Assembly (NCBI GenBank): GCA_021396245.1
Contig: WNYE01000055.1
Coordinates: 62,001 to 126,000 of the forward strand
Direction: 5' to 3'
Length of the DNA: 64,000 nt
From: Sporothrix humicola
Lineage: Eukaryota; Ascomycota; Sordariomycetes; Ophiostomatales; Ophiostomataceae
The notes under the pieces were generated by a model that saw nothing but the letters and a program-made list of their open reading frames with translations, was not told the DNA's origin and searched no databases. Below are positions 40,001 to 50,859 of the stretch, piece by piece; position 1 is the first letter of the stretch, and every line of letters begins with the position of its first letter. The translations under genes were made by a program, and so were the position numbers.

Positions 40001-43000
40001 GCAATAACCGGCCAACGGTCAGACCTTGAGACTTTGGTGCAGAGTTTTCCTTAAGTTCGCTTTCTTCTGTCTGTCATTCGACGACAAAAAAGAATACTGG
40101 ATCGAAGCATTCCACAGCTCCGTGAAATGACGGTGACGATGCGGTCTGGACACGAACATCAAAAGCAAAACGCCTTGCAAAGCTCGCCGAGGCATGTAGA
40201 TTATGAAAATTTTTCATATTGATCATTGAACGAGAGCCACAAATATCATATACAATCATATGGAGCTCGTTAAGATGTTTACACCGCATTTTGCATCTCG
40301 TGTCTTCGAGTCCGCTGTCATGTTATTGTCCCACTGTTTTTACTATTGCTCCGTGCTGTTATGTGCCGACTGTTGAGAAAAGAGAGAAACGCGCCACAGA
40401 AAAAAAGTGGCGATCATTTCGCGAATATCAAACACGACGGGGCCCTTTTTTGAATCTGACGAACGCAAGGACCATCTGAAAAAATTTCACTCTTGACCGC
40501 CTTCTCGAAATATTCTAATGTTGAGGTTCGGACAGGGGACACATTGTCCTTTCTTGTTCTTTCTTTGGGTACGGAGCACGACGTGGTAATAAACCCACAT
40601 AAGAAATAAGAAATGCCATGCTATGGGGGGTGCTATGGACATGGGGATAGAGCATGGTTCTATGCAGCTATAGTAGCTACCATCGTGAAAGATGGCCGAA
40701 ATACCAATATCCCAGAATATCCAGAAGAAAAAAATCGGATCGTATGCGGGATGATGGAGCATCGCAAAACTTTTTCTTCGTCTGTTGTCGGTGTCGACTT
40801 TCTTTTGGATCTTTTGCTTTCTCTGTTTTCTCCGTTTTCATTTATTTTTGGCCCTTGCTCTTCTTGTCTTCCGGCCTTTCCTGTTCCTGACGCTGCGGGC
40901 CGTCCGTCGCTAATCCGCTTTTACTATCGCCACTTTCCCCTTCTTCCCCTTCGTGTCTTTTCGTCTTTTCCTCTCTCGTCACGCCGCTACTGCAACCTTC
41001 CCTGCACCAGATCCATCGTCGTTTTCCCCTGCAACCTTTCCTTCTTTGGAGAAAGGAAAAGAGGCGAGATGGCTGGTGGGCATCACCCGCCACGATAATT
41101 TCAATATTTCGGGCACGGACAGGACAGGGACGGAGAGAACATGACAGAAAGCTCAGAAAAAAAGGAATGCGAAGAGCAGCCACGATGCCACAAGCCGTTT
41201 CTCTCCACGCAGCTGCTTTTGGTCCTCTGACATCTGCAGGTCTCGAAGATGTGGACGAGTCTCCACAGCGCTACTGCGGGCCTTTTTTATGCCAACACGC
41301 TGAGTTGTGAATATGCGAAGGCTATTTCTGTAATTCAATACCACTCGGTTCTCGTACTCGTAGACAATGTGGAATAAGTTTACACGATTTCGATATGCTC
41401 CTCGGCAGGATGGAAGCACTTTCACACCGCAAAGGCAAACGGAGGACCTGCCCACTGATGGATTGCTGGTTGTCAGTCTTTTTCCTCTTGCTTGTTTTTT
41501 TCTTTTCGCAAAGTAATGATCAATGCCTAAGTGCCACCCTTTTCGTATGTCGTGCTACACCGGCTGGTCTGTCTACGACAGTTTTGACTCTTGTATTCGT
41601 ATGTGCTGTGGTCCCCCATTCTCGTACGGCGTATGCACGACTTTGTAACACGACATTGTCTTTGATTTTGGAGGGCGTCTATTTATTTATTTACTTTATA
41701 TTGTTTATTTTGTTTTATGTTGTTTGTTGCCCATTTTTGTTGGGTGCTTTTCGCTCATATCTCTTACCTTTCTGATGCAAAACCAATGCCAAGTCCCAAG
41801 AACTGTGGTCTGCCATGCTGGGTTTTCTTTGCACATAATTTTCTGCGCTCGAGCATTGGCGCAGCATCAGAAAGATACATCATACACCGCAATCGTCCGT
41901 ATATTGTACAATGTACATTTTCTGGGCAGAGCTTCAAATCAAGAGGCTAAAACAAAACCAAAAGAAAAAGGAAAACAGCCTGCTCAGACAGGGGGGCAGA
42001 GCATGCAGCAGCAGCTTCCCTTCCCTTCCCGCAGATAAAGCTGTCCGTGAGAAACACGCAGGACACGGCAGCCCGCTTCCTTGCTGGCTGCAAGCAAGGT
42101 AAATCGTGCAAGCATGTCGCCAGAACCAGGGGGTTCAATGTCTGGACAGAACATCTGTGGTTTCTCTTCTTTGCGCTTCTTTCTGCTGTCTGCTTGCAAA
42201 CAGTGCAATCCACAGTTTGAAAAAACCTGGACACACTGCTCTCGCCCGTGTGTATGTCGTACTTTGTGCGGGAATGGTATTCCATAACACGCCCAGCACC
42301 AGGAAAAGACGGTGATCGGGACATGCTGAAACAACCACCGGCAGGTTTTGCTCATTCTTTCTGTCACTTTCTATCTGTTGTTCGTTCGTTCTTATGCCAC
42401 TGGATTATTATGGACTGTGTTTCTATACTGTGTGTTTCTTATTGTCAGACTGTCAGAGTATCTCACCTTTGTACCTGCTTCTATCTCGATCATGTCAAGA
42501 GCATGTATCTTATCTGACAGAGACAAATGGAACAAATAAATCAACTGGGTTCGTACACATGCCCATTTTGGTCTGCCAGAGACGTTTTGGTACGGAGCAG
42601 ATACGAATTTGAGATATGGACGGAGATGTAGTTTGATACTACTAGATATCGATTGCACTACGGAGCTTTTGGTATCTTCCCGTATCATTTTGGTGCAAGA
42701 TATACATCCGTATATCGGCGACATGTGCCTTTGAAGCTACGGATATCGAGAGCAGGTTTGAGCAACTCTCACACCCCCTCCATCTCCCTTTCGATACCAC
42801 CGGGCTTTCTCGCATTGTGCTGTTGTTCTCGAGCGTCAATCCCGAAAGAACTGCCCTCCCTCTCCTCGGTGCCGTACCTTCGGGGACGCTTCTCGCATTT
42901 CCCCTCTCCATGAAGTTTGCATGCCAGCCAGCACTGGTCAAATTTGCCGCCCAGACGGTAAGGGAGGAAACGTCAGGAATGAGGAGACCCTTGGCCGCGG

Positions 43001-44083
43001 TCGTTTCATAAAAGCAAAAGGAGGGTGGAGATGGAAAGGGAGATGACCAAATCAAATGGCCGTTGGCAAAATTGAAACGAACAAGAGATTTGAATCAACG
43101 AAAAGAGCATATTTTTATTCACCGCTACCTCACAAATACACGTGTCGCGTCCCAAGGGAAACGATGGAGGAAAAAAAGAGGGACGACAGGGACGATTGAA
43201 TCCTCGAGAACGAACGAAGGACTTCAAGGGGATGTCAATTGATTTCGAGAGAGTCCACTTTTTGAATGTCAGGATGCCAAAAAAGGCGAATCGCCAGGAA
43301 CAGGTACAGGAACCTCGAGAGACAAACATTGACATTTCGGTACTGCATTTTGGTACCTGTAAGATGTCTTTTTTTTGTCGACCTTCCAATGCAACATGCA
43401 AATGAGAGTGGCCGGTTCAATCAGGCCAAATCCAGGCCCAGGCCCTGGCCCGGCCACGACCCTGCAGTGTATCCCCAGCCCAGCGTCAAGAAAACGGAAG
43501 AACAAAAGACGTTTTTATCACAGAAAATCCTTCTTCCTTCTTGTGCTTCGTGGGCGTTTTCGTTTCCTTTTGTCTGCCCTGTCAGAACGAGACAATAGAC
43601 AGCATCTCGTTCATTCTTTTCCAATGATAGGTTCAAGTCAGACCCGGGTCTGGCCCCGTCCGAGTCGATTGATTCAATTGATTCTGTGCCATCATGCTCT
43701 GTGCTCTCTGTGCATTGTCCCCTTCTGTAGCTGACATGAGAGCTATGGCCAACTCAAGTCAATGCCCGGCAGTTTGCCGCTTGAAAGCCTATCTATTTGA
43801 AATCGATCCTGTCAGTTCGTAGTTCGTTTCAATTTGGACAAGCCCTCCTTTTCCCTTTCTCCTGCGTCTTTGCTCGGGTTTCTGTTTATATTGAGCTCGC
43901 TCGTGCAGCAAAGCTATTCGACAATTGACCATTGTCCACAGTATTCCACTCTGTGAGGAGAAACAAGTATTACGATGTACGAATATGGAGCTTCTTGTTC
44001 ATTTGTGTTTTGTTTGTTTGCTAGTGTGTGCTCCGTAAAAAAGGGAGAGCCAAAAGCTCGAATGGATCCAAATAGAAAGCAGA

Positions 44084-44719
44084 ATGGAGGCAATGCGAGC
44101 CGATCGTCCCTTGTTTGCTGTCCTTCTGTCTTTTCTGTCGTTTTCTGTCTTTCTTTTGCGAGCTTTCCCCAGTTTTTGCCTCGCTTTCCTTCTTTCTCGT
44201 CTTGTCTCTGGTCTTTTCTGCAGCTCTTCCCTATTTTTGGTATTCTGGACCTGCTTCGGCCACGGGGCGCCTCCTCCTATCCCTGCTCGCAAGAGAACGG
44301 GTGGCTTGGAGTGCTTCAAAGCCAGACGCTCTTCATTCTGTGCCTGCATGCAACCACATAATGATGAAAGGGACGTGGCTCCAATGCAAATAGACGAGAC
44401 ACAAGTACCTTGCTGGCAGAGTTTCTATGCAAACAATACCTTCACCCTCGGGACACGTCGCGCGCCTTCCCTTTCCTCCTGCCTCTTCCCCCTGCCTCAA
44501 TCTTCCATGACGGGGCCGGGAAGGAGATGTCGATGGGGCAGGGACCCGTCGAAGATGGCGGTCAGCTGCAAGAAGGGAAAGAGCGACTCGCGCGCCAGCA
44601 AACACGGGGAGGTGGAGATCGAAGGTAGCAAGAGAGAGCAAGAGCGAGACGCAGGATATGCACGATATGCAGGAGGGCAGGAGTGCAGCAAGCGCAGGAA
44701 GCGTCAAATGGGAAAATAG
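44084..44719 (+). CDS. Uncertain ORF, 211 aa, hydrophobic start and basic tail
   Basis: ATG-initiated frame in the gene-free block. Residues about 10-60 are strongly hydrophobic (Leu/Phe/Ser) because the DNA is T/C-rich; the last 60 residues are Lys/Arg/Glu-rich because the DNA switches to purine-rich. It has no motif I recognise. Length alone is unusual for chance at this composition, but strand asymmetry lowers stop frequency. Orphan gene or artefact cannot be separated by eye. Confidence 0.18.
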   Translation: MEAMRADRPLFAVLLSFLSFSVFLLRAFPSFCLAFLLSRLVSGLFCSSSLFLVFWTCFGHGAPPPIPARKRTGGLECFKARRSSFCACMQPHNDERDVAPMQIDETQVPCWQSFYANNTFTLGTRRAPSLSSCLFPLPQSSMTGPGRRCRWGRDPSKMAVSCKKGKSDSRASKHGEVEIEGSKREQERDAGYARYAGGQECSKRRKRQMGK

Positions 44720-46120
44720 GGGGCGAGGAGGAGAGGAGAGAAAGAGGAAAGAGCGACTCAAGAGGAAGGTGGTGTGGAGCACCACGAGCCAATGACGCTA
44801 CGACTTGGCCATGAAGAACTGTCTGGCGAGTCTGGCTTTTCTCTTTCTTTCTTTCTTTGTTGTTCGTTCGCCAGCAGCCAGCGCTAGGAGACATAATAAT
44901 ACAGTATGAGCACAGTACGACACAGTATAACCAAAAGGGTACTGGCTGTCAGTGGCGCCGTGTTTATCTGCACGCTATGAGTATTTTAGCCCCTTCGGAT
45001 ACGCCTGAAGGGCCTCTCAAGGCCGTCAACGTGTTCTGACGGCAGGGAGACTGGAAAGTGCGGAGTACTTCGGAAGGACCTTGGCTTCGTATCGGGTGCT
45101 GTCTTTGTTGTGACTCGTGCGGGGAGTCACGCTTGAGGCCAATTAGGCAGGAACCAGTACCTCGAGTAAATGTCGCTCTTTCCGAGATATGCGCTTGAAT
45201 TGTGCACAATTAGGAAGTAACTAGCTTGTACACGGTGTAGGCGCTTCAATGCACGTTGATCAACGTTGTCCTGTCCACGCATAGATGCATTCTTCCCGTC
45301 ACTCTGAAAGTCGTTATTCGTTCCTGACCTGTCGTGCAGTTGTGCACCGAGTTACAGAATGTCAACACAAAAACACAAACAAAAACATGTAAACAACCTG
45401 ACAACACAAAACCACAAAACCGCGGAGTCGTCCAACAACCCCGATATCCCGTCGAATGACTAAATCACTTCGTCATTCGTATTATTTCCCATACGAAGAG
45501 GCAATAGCGGCGGATATCGAAATTGATTTCAAAAGGGGAAATAGAGATAGAGGACAACCTGCCTGCTTGAGACGAGATAACTGGCACTACGTGCTCGCGG
45601 TCCTTTGTCAGAGCTCTTTCCTCTTTCTCCTCGTGTCCGAAAGGGGGGAAGGTGACTCTCTCTTTTGCGTCGCGTGCTCTTCGTCATCGTCTGTTAAAGA
45701 ACTTCGTAGAATCCGACTGTTAGGCAGGTACGAAGGAGCCCGCGTGATGCAAAGTGGCAAGTCGCGTACCCACTATCATTGCTGTCAAACACGGCTTGGG
45801 CTTTGGTGCTCATTTCCCCTGGTTGACCACTGTCACTCTTGCCATTTACCCTCTTTCCTAGCCTTTCCCAACAGAATTTCCCCTGCACCGCCCCTATGAG
45901 AATAGAAGACAGAAGGCGCTACTGACGCTGTAACGATAACGAGAACGCTTGTACCTCTTTGTTGCCCTCACACCGAAAAGATACTTTGTGGCTTTGACGC
46001 CGACCACCGCGAACCAAGGTCGTAAGATTCGCACACCCCCGTCACCCCAGTTGTCGCTCCAATTTGCACCATTCCTTATCGGGTACACCCCATGATGATG
46101 CATGCACACGCCAGACGAGC

Positions 46121-46145
46121 CCAGCCCAGCCCTGGTCTGGGCTGG
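46121..46145. repeat. GC-rich inverted repeat (9-bp arms)
   Basis: CCAGCCCAG and CTGGGCTGG are perfect inverted copies separated by 7 nt. It would form a stable hairpin in single-stranded DNA or RNA. No terminator or transposon context is evident. Confidence 0.7.
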
Positions 46146-46379
46146 TTTGGTCGTTCCCTTGCGCACTGTGCCAATCACTGCCTTCTTCAGGCCAAGTCTC
46201 TTGGCCTCTCACTGGCCAAATCTCAACTGACAACACTGTGGACAGGTCATTCCTCCGTCGTGTTCCGGCTTGTTTCCAGTGGCTTCTACCTCCTACTGCA
46301 CGCTTCTATTGCAATGGTGTCAGGGCCGGCGTGCTGTCATTTTGACCATTTCTCACTGAAAAGCAGGCGCTATCTTTGG

Positions 46380-48636
46380 TCCTTCATTTATCCTCTTTCT
46401 GTCCTGCCTTTCAGACACTTTTCTTTCACACTGTACTCGAACCATTGCTCGAACTGCACCGCTCTTTCCTCATCTAACTCATAGCCAGAGTCGGCCGTCG
46501 CTCTTTCCCCCTCCAACCACACCACCGCCTGCCACACCCCCCCTCGAGCGAGAGCCTTCGCCGCCCACCGCTTTCGCTCTTCGCTCCTTCCCCTGCTACT
46601 GACTCTTCGCTCTGTTTCGCTGTATGCAGCCTGCAACCACCTCCTCTCCACCGCCATCTCACTCGCCATTTCCAGCTTTCTCTCGTCTCTTTCGTTCCTA
46701 CCTCTTTCTTTCTTTCCTCTTCCTCTCTTTTCTTCTTCTCTTCTTCCTTTTTAGTCCTTCACTTCCCACTCTCTCTTCCAATCCGCTTCCGCTTCCTCTC
46801 CTTTTCTCTTCTTTCGTTCTCTTCCCTCCTTTCGCTTCATCAGTCACCGGCTCCCGCACAAACTGCAAAGACGACCGAATAGCCAGGCACGCCTAACACC
46901 CATCCGCCTTCATCCCGCCGCCTAACTATCTCTGCCTGCCAATCAACGAAACAAAACGAACCTTGTGCCTTTTTTTGGTACAGAACTCGAAATATACAAA
47001 TCTGCTCGACATTTCCTGTTCACTCTCAACGGAAAACCTCAAACCTCACGTTTTGTTCTTTGCCGTTCGTCGGGGCCTCCAAGTGTGATCTGATTGATAC
47101 TGAGAAGTCTCCCCCGGTCTCCACCAATACCCGAAGACTCCCCTGAATCGTCTTTTACCGCCAGCGACTACCTTTGTCCTTTCTTCGCTGTTTACTTTTG
47201 ACTCACCGACAAACCAAAAGCGAATCTTTTCCCTTCTTTCGACTCTCTCACCTTGACGTTTTGCGAAACATTTTGACATTTGAACACGGTGGTCGGCCTC
47301 CTTGAACTTGACACGGCCGCGTGACTCTGACGATAAGTGGACCGCTCCATCTTGGGCCGGACCTCTTTTGCCTCATCACACTACTACGCCTCCTCAGGAG
47401 AAGCTCCACCGTCCGTTCCGGCTCGCTCCAACGCGCTAGGTACGAAGGTCATCGGGTCGTTGCGAACACGGAAGGTTGAAGAGTCATACTCTTCTCCTAC
47501 CTGTTCTGCCTCGGTGCTTCATCCTATCATCACCGGATGAGCACGGCTGTACCCGCTCTGAGATAACACTTCGGTTTTGTGCATTGCGTACATAATCTGA
47601 ACTGTATCATCTCGTGCACACTCTCCTTTCACCTTTGTTGCTCGCAACACTCTCCCCTTATCTCTCTCTTGACGCTCTCGCATTATATCACGTCGATCGT
47701 GGTCACCCTCTCCTGACGACCTGTCCATTGTTGTTCTCACCGACAACATCGACTGCCTCAATTTTGGACACTTCTTTCTGCCTTGCTCAAGGCAACGGTT
47801 TTTCTTGACTCGAGAATCTCCGAGACACTCTTTACCTTTCTTTTGTCTTTTCACATCGACTTCGACAGTTTTCTGTCCATTTTTTTTCTCACCGGAAACT
47901 CGAAACTCGACCAACCATCGTACCGATGTTATTATAACGATTCCTTCCACTTTCTTTGTTTTAGTTCTCCTTCTTAGGACAACTTGTTCGATCTTTCATG
48001 ACCAGCTCTCCCATCGTTTCTTTTTCCCTTTGTTTTATCACCTAAACATTATTCTTTCTTCTTTCCACACACCTTCAATGAGCCTCTGACAACGCAACGA
48101 CTATTTGGAGTTTTCCTTGTTTTTTTGCGCATTCTTGCCTTTAATTTTTTTTGTCCATACACATTTTCATCACGAACAATCATTCTTGTTCAATCTTCAT
48201 CCCAACTCCAACAAACGACTACTTGACGCATTCGCAAACCGCATCATCACACAAACGACACGAACTGGTTCGCAGCCACACAAAGAATACGGAGCTTTCA
48301 TATCGGAGATTCGCCTCTCCAGCCAATCCGCAATCATTCTGTTGAATCAGTAACGAGGGAGGCTTCTTCGCTTCCCAGGAGGAACGAGCCTCGGGCTTCG
48401 GCCGCGTGTTGTTGAAACTGTACCATTACCATCTCTTCTCCGCAACTACCATTTCTTTCACGATCACGACTCATATATACCCTTTTTCAGCCATCTCTTT
48501 CGATACAACCAACATTACCGGAAACCACCGCCTACGAAATACCTAATTCTCTTCTGATCTGTGTTCTCTCCCCATCACAGATTTCGTCCCATTTTCTTTC
48601 CCCTCTTTCTCGTTTGCTACGCATTCAAATTTCACA
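46380..48636 (+). promoter_or_regulatory. Pyrimidine-rich upstream region and probable long leader of the Ksp1-like gene
   Basis: About 2.2 kb of strongly C/T-rich + strand leading to the kinase ATG. From 48081 to 48636 I find no ATG at all on the + strand. Before that lie short potential uORFs with ATGs at 47537 (9 codons), 47926 (3), 47998 (15) and 48078 (3). This pattern suggests a transcribed leader of at least 550 nt. The transcription start is not known. Confidence 0.55.
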
Positions 48637-50859
48637 ATGGCATGCTTGCGTGAAAACTTCGAAGATGGCGTTGTCCTTGACGGACGCTACCGCACCATCT
48701 CTCCTCTCAACCATGGTTCTTTCGGCATGGTCTTCATGGCCAGACAGCTCTCGACCGGTCACAATGTGGCTATCAAGTGTCTGACCAAGAAGTCTGCCGC
48801 CGACGAGGCTGGCTTCGACTTCGCCATTGATGACAAGTCGGAGGAGTTGGATCTGCATGGCCGTTTGGGCAGGCACCCGAATATTGTCAACTTGGTGGAC
48901 TCGTTTGAGACCGAGTCGCACGTCTATCTCGTCCTCGAGTTCTGCCCTCGTGGTGACCTCTACGAAGCCATTCGCAACGGCCAGGGCCCCCTCGAGACCG
49001 AGCACGTCCGCCGCTTCATGCTGGAACTGGTCGACGCCGTCGAATTCATCCATTCGAAGGGCATCTACCACCGCGACATTAAGCCTGAGAACATCTTCCT
49101 GACTCAGTCCGGCATCATGAAGCTCGGTGACTTTGGCCTGGCCACCACCGAGGAGTGGACGTACGAGACCACTGTTGGCAGTGATCGCTACATGTCCCCA
49201 GAGCAGTACGATTCGGCTGGCGCTGGCTACTCGCCTGCGCAGGCTGACATCTGGGCCATTGGCATCTGCATGCTCAACATCCTCTTCTCACGCAACCCCT
49301 TCACGACCCCCACCGAGGCCGACCCCATCTTCCTCGACTTCTCGCGCGACAAGCAGTCCCTGTTTGATGTGTTCCCCAACATGTCTCAGGACACCTATGA
49401 GGTGATTGTCCAGTGCATGAACCTCGACCCGAAGAAGCGTTCTCTGTCTGGTGTTCGCCAGGCTCTGCGCCGTGTTGTCAGCTTCACCACCCTCGACGAG
49501 GCCCTCGATGACTTCTGCTCTGTCGACCGCCGTGTTGTCGCTTCGGCCAACCGCGAGCCTCTGCGGACCCCGTCCATCCAGAGCCCCATGGTTGAGAACG
49601 GTGCTGCGTTCCCGTGGGCTAAGGCCCTGCAGACGACTGCACCTCAGGCCATCCGTCAACTCAGCGTCATCCATGACGACGAGAGCTACACCGAGGAGCT
49701 CTTCTCCAAGTCTGAGGCTACCACTGCTGATTGGTGCTCGAACATGACCGGCGAGACTCCGTCCATGGCTTCTGTCCTGGACTCGAGCCTCGGCGCCTCC
49801 ATGAACTCGCTCGCCATCAGCCAGCCCAAGAAGATCCCTCAGCCGACGACTTGGCAGTCCAAGGTCTCGCCCATGGCCGGTTCTCTTCCGATCACCATGC
49901 CTCGTGCCCGCAACGTTCCGGCGATGTCCCTTGTGTTTGGTCGCAAGGACACCGTTTCCAAGAGCTGGAGCGACATGTGGGATGAGGAGGAGGAGGAAGA
50001 GGAGGAGCGCCAGCGCCAGCTTGAGTCGCTTAAGAAGCTGAACGCTCGCACCTGGAGCCAGGACAGTGCCAAGGAAGAGCCCAAGCCCGCCATCGAGAAG
50101 GTCAACAGCAAGCTTAACATGCTCAGCGACGACGATAACACGCCTCGTCTTGGTCTGTCTCCCGCCACCAAGACGTTGGCCGTCGAGGTTCCTGCCCCTG
50201 CTGAACGCCAGCCTGTGCCCGCTGTCGAGCCTGCTCAAGACTTCGAGCTTGACGAAGACATTCTCTTCTTCTCTGATCCTCTGACCGAGGAGAAGGAGGT
50301 CAAGAAGGAACAGCGTCATGATTTGGATAGCTTCCTCGGCCGTAAGGAGGACCGTCAGCAGCAGATCCATCTCTCGGTCCGCCTTCCGAACTCATCGTCG
50401 GTGTCGCCTGGCCCGTCCCCATCCAAGTCTCCGATGTCTTTTGACAAGTGGGAAGCCCTGGGTGAGCGACGCAGAGCCCACACCGGACCTTCAGTCAACT
50501 TGGAGTCCAAGTCTCAGGGTCAGCGCTACGGCCAGTCCCTTGGCTACAACTTCAACTCTTCCTATGACCGCGGCACCTCGAACCACTATGGCAACTCTCA
50601 CTACGGCTCGTCGGGTCACCACCTGACCAACACGCACAACAACCACCACTCCAACGCTACTTTCAATCCCCACTACGTCAATGTTTTTTCGCATAATCAC
50701 ACCAACAGCCCCAACAAATTTACCGCGGGCAAGGAAAACATGCGCGACCGGTCCAAGGACAAGGGGTGTCCTTGGAATAAGGGCCGCGACTGGAACTGGA
50801 ACTGGCGCCGCGACCGCCGTCCCGATTTCAGTAATGTTGAATGGGTTGGTGGCTGGTAA
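48637..50859 (+). CDS. Ksp1/Ran1-family serine/threonine protein kinase
   Basis: Protein kinase of the fungal Ksp1/Sks1/Ran1(Pat1) group, linked in yeasts to nutrient signalling, autophagy, filamentous growth and meiotic entry. 740 aa, single exon. Kinase domain about residues 18-290: glycine loop LNHGSFGMV, catalytic lysine K47, HRD at 145-147 (YHRDIKPEN), DFG at 165-167, then MSPEQYDS in place of APE, as usual in this group. An insert after the lysine (DEAGFDFAIDDKSEELDLH) is also typical. The C-terminal 450 residues are Ser/Pro- and acid-rich with a poly-Glu run near 450-458, a KSWSDMWDEE motif, an Asn/His-rich part and an ending CPWNKGRDWNWNWRRDRR plus EWVGGW, as I recall from filamentous-fungal Ksp1 proteins. 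No missing catalytic residue. Confidence 0.9.
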   Translation: MACLRENFEDGVVLDGRYRTISPLNHGSFGMVFMARQLSTGHNVAIKCLTKKSAADEAGFDFAIDDKSEELDLHGRLGRHPNIVNLVDSFETESHVYLVLEFCPRGDLYEAIRNGQGPLETEHVRRFMLELVDAVEFIHSKGIYHRDIKPENIFLTQSGIMKLGDFGLATTEEWTYETTVGSDRYMSPEQYDSAGAGYSPAQADIWAIGICMLNILFSRNPFTTPTEADPIFLDFSRDKQSLFDVFPNMSQDTYEVIVQCMNLDPKKRSLSGVRQALRRVVSFTTLDEALDDFCSVDRRVVASANREPLRTPSIQSPMVENGAAFPWAKALQTTAPQAIRQLSVIHDDESYTEELFSKSEATTADWCSNMTGETPSMASVLDSSLGASMNSLAISQPKKIPQPTTWQSKVSPMAGSLPITMPRARNVPAMSLVFGRKDTVSKSWSDMWDEEEEEEEERQRQLESLKKLNARTWSQDSAKEEPKPAIEKVNSKLNMLSDDDNTPRLGLSPATKTLAVEVPAPAERQPVPAVEPAQDFELDEDILFFSDPLTEEKEVKKEQRHDLDSFLGRKEDRQQQIHLSVRLPNSSSVSPGPSPSKSPMSFDKWEALGERRRAHTGPSVNLESKSQGQRYGQSLGYNFNSSYDRGTSNHYGNSHYGSSGHHLTNTHNNHHSNATFNPHYVNVFSHNHTNSPNKFTAGKENMRDRSKDKGCPWNKGRDWNWNWRRDRRPDFSNVEWVGGW

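Larger units (their letters stand above)
37008..46379. other. 9.4-kb gene-free block upstream of utr4
   Basis: No recognisable conserved protein, tRNA, rRNA or snRNA on either strand. The sequence alternates between purine-rich and pyrimidine-rich blocks of a few hundred bases (e.g. 37850-38040 purine-rich, 44560-44770 purine-rich, 44110-44240 T/C-rich on +). Long frames occur mainly where one strand is pyrimidine-rich and stops are therefore rare. TACGGAG/CTCCGTA motifs recur (about 39968, 40568, 42591, 42658, 44031). The first few hundred bases must hold the utr4 promoter. Confidence 0.5.

Noticed and set aside
46388..46669. Minus-strand 93-codon frame with protein-like composition
   Set aside because: It is antisense to the pyrimidine-rich kinase upstream region, short, and without recognisable motif.
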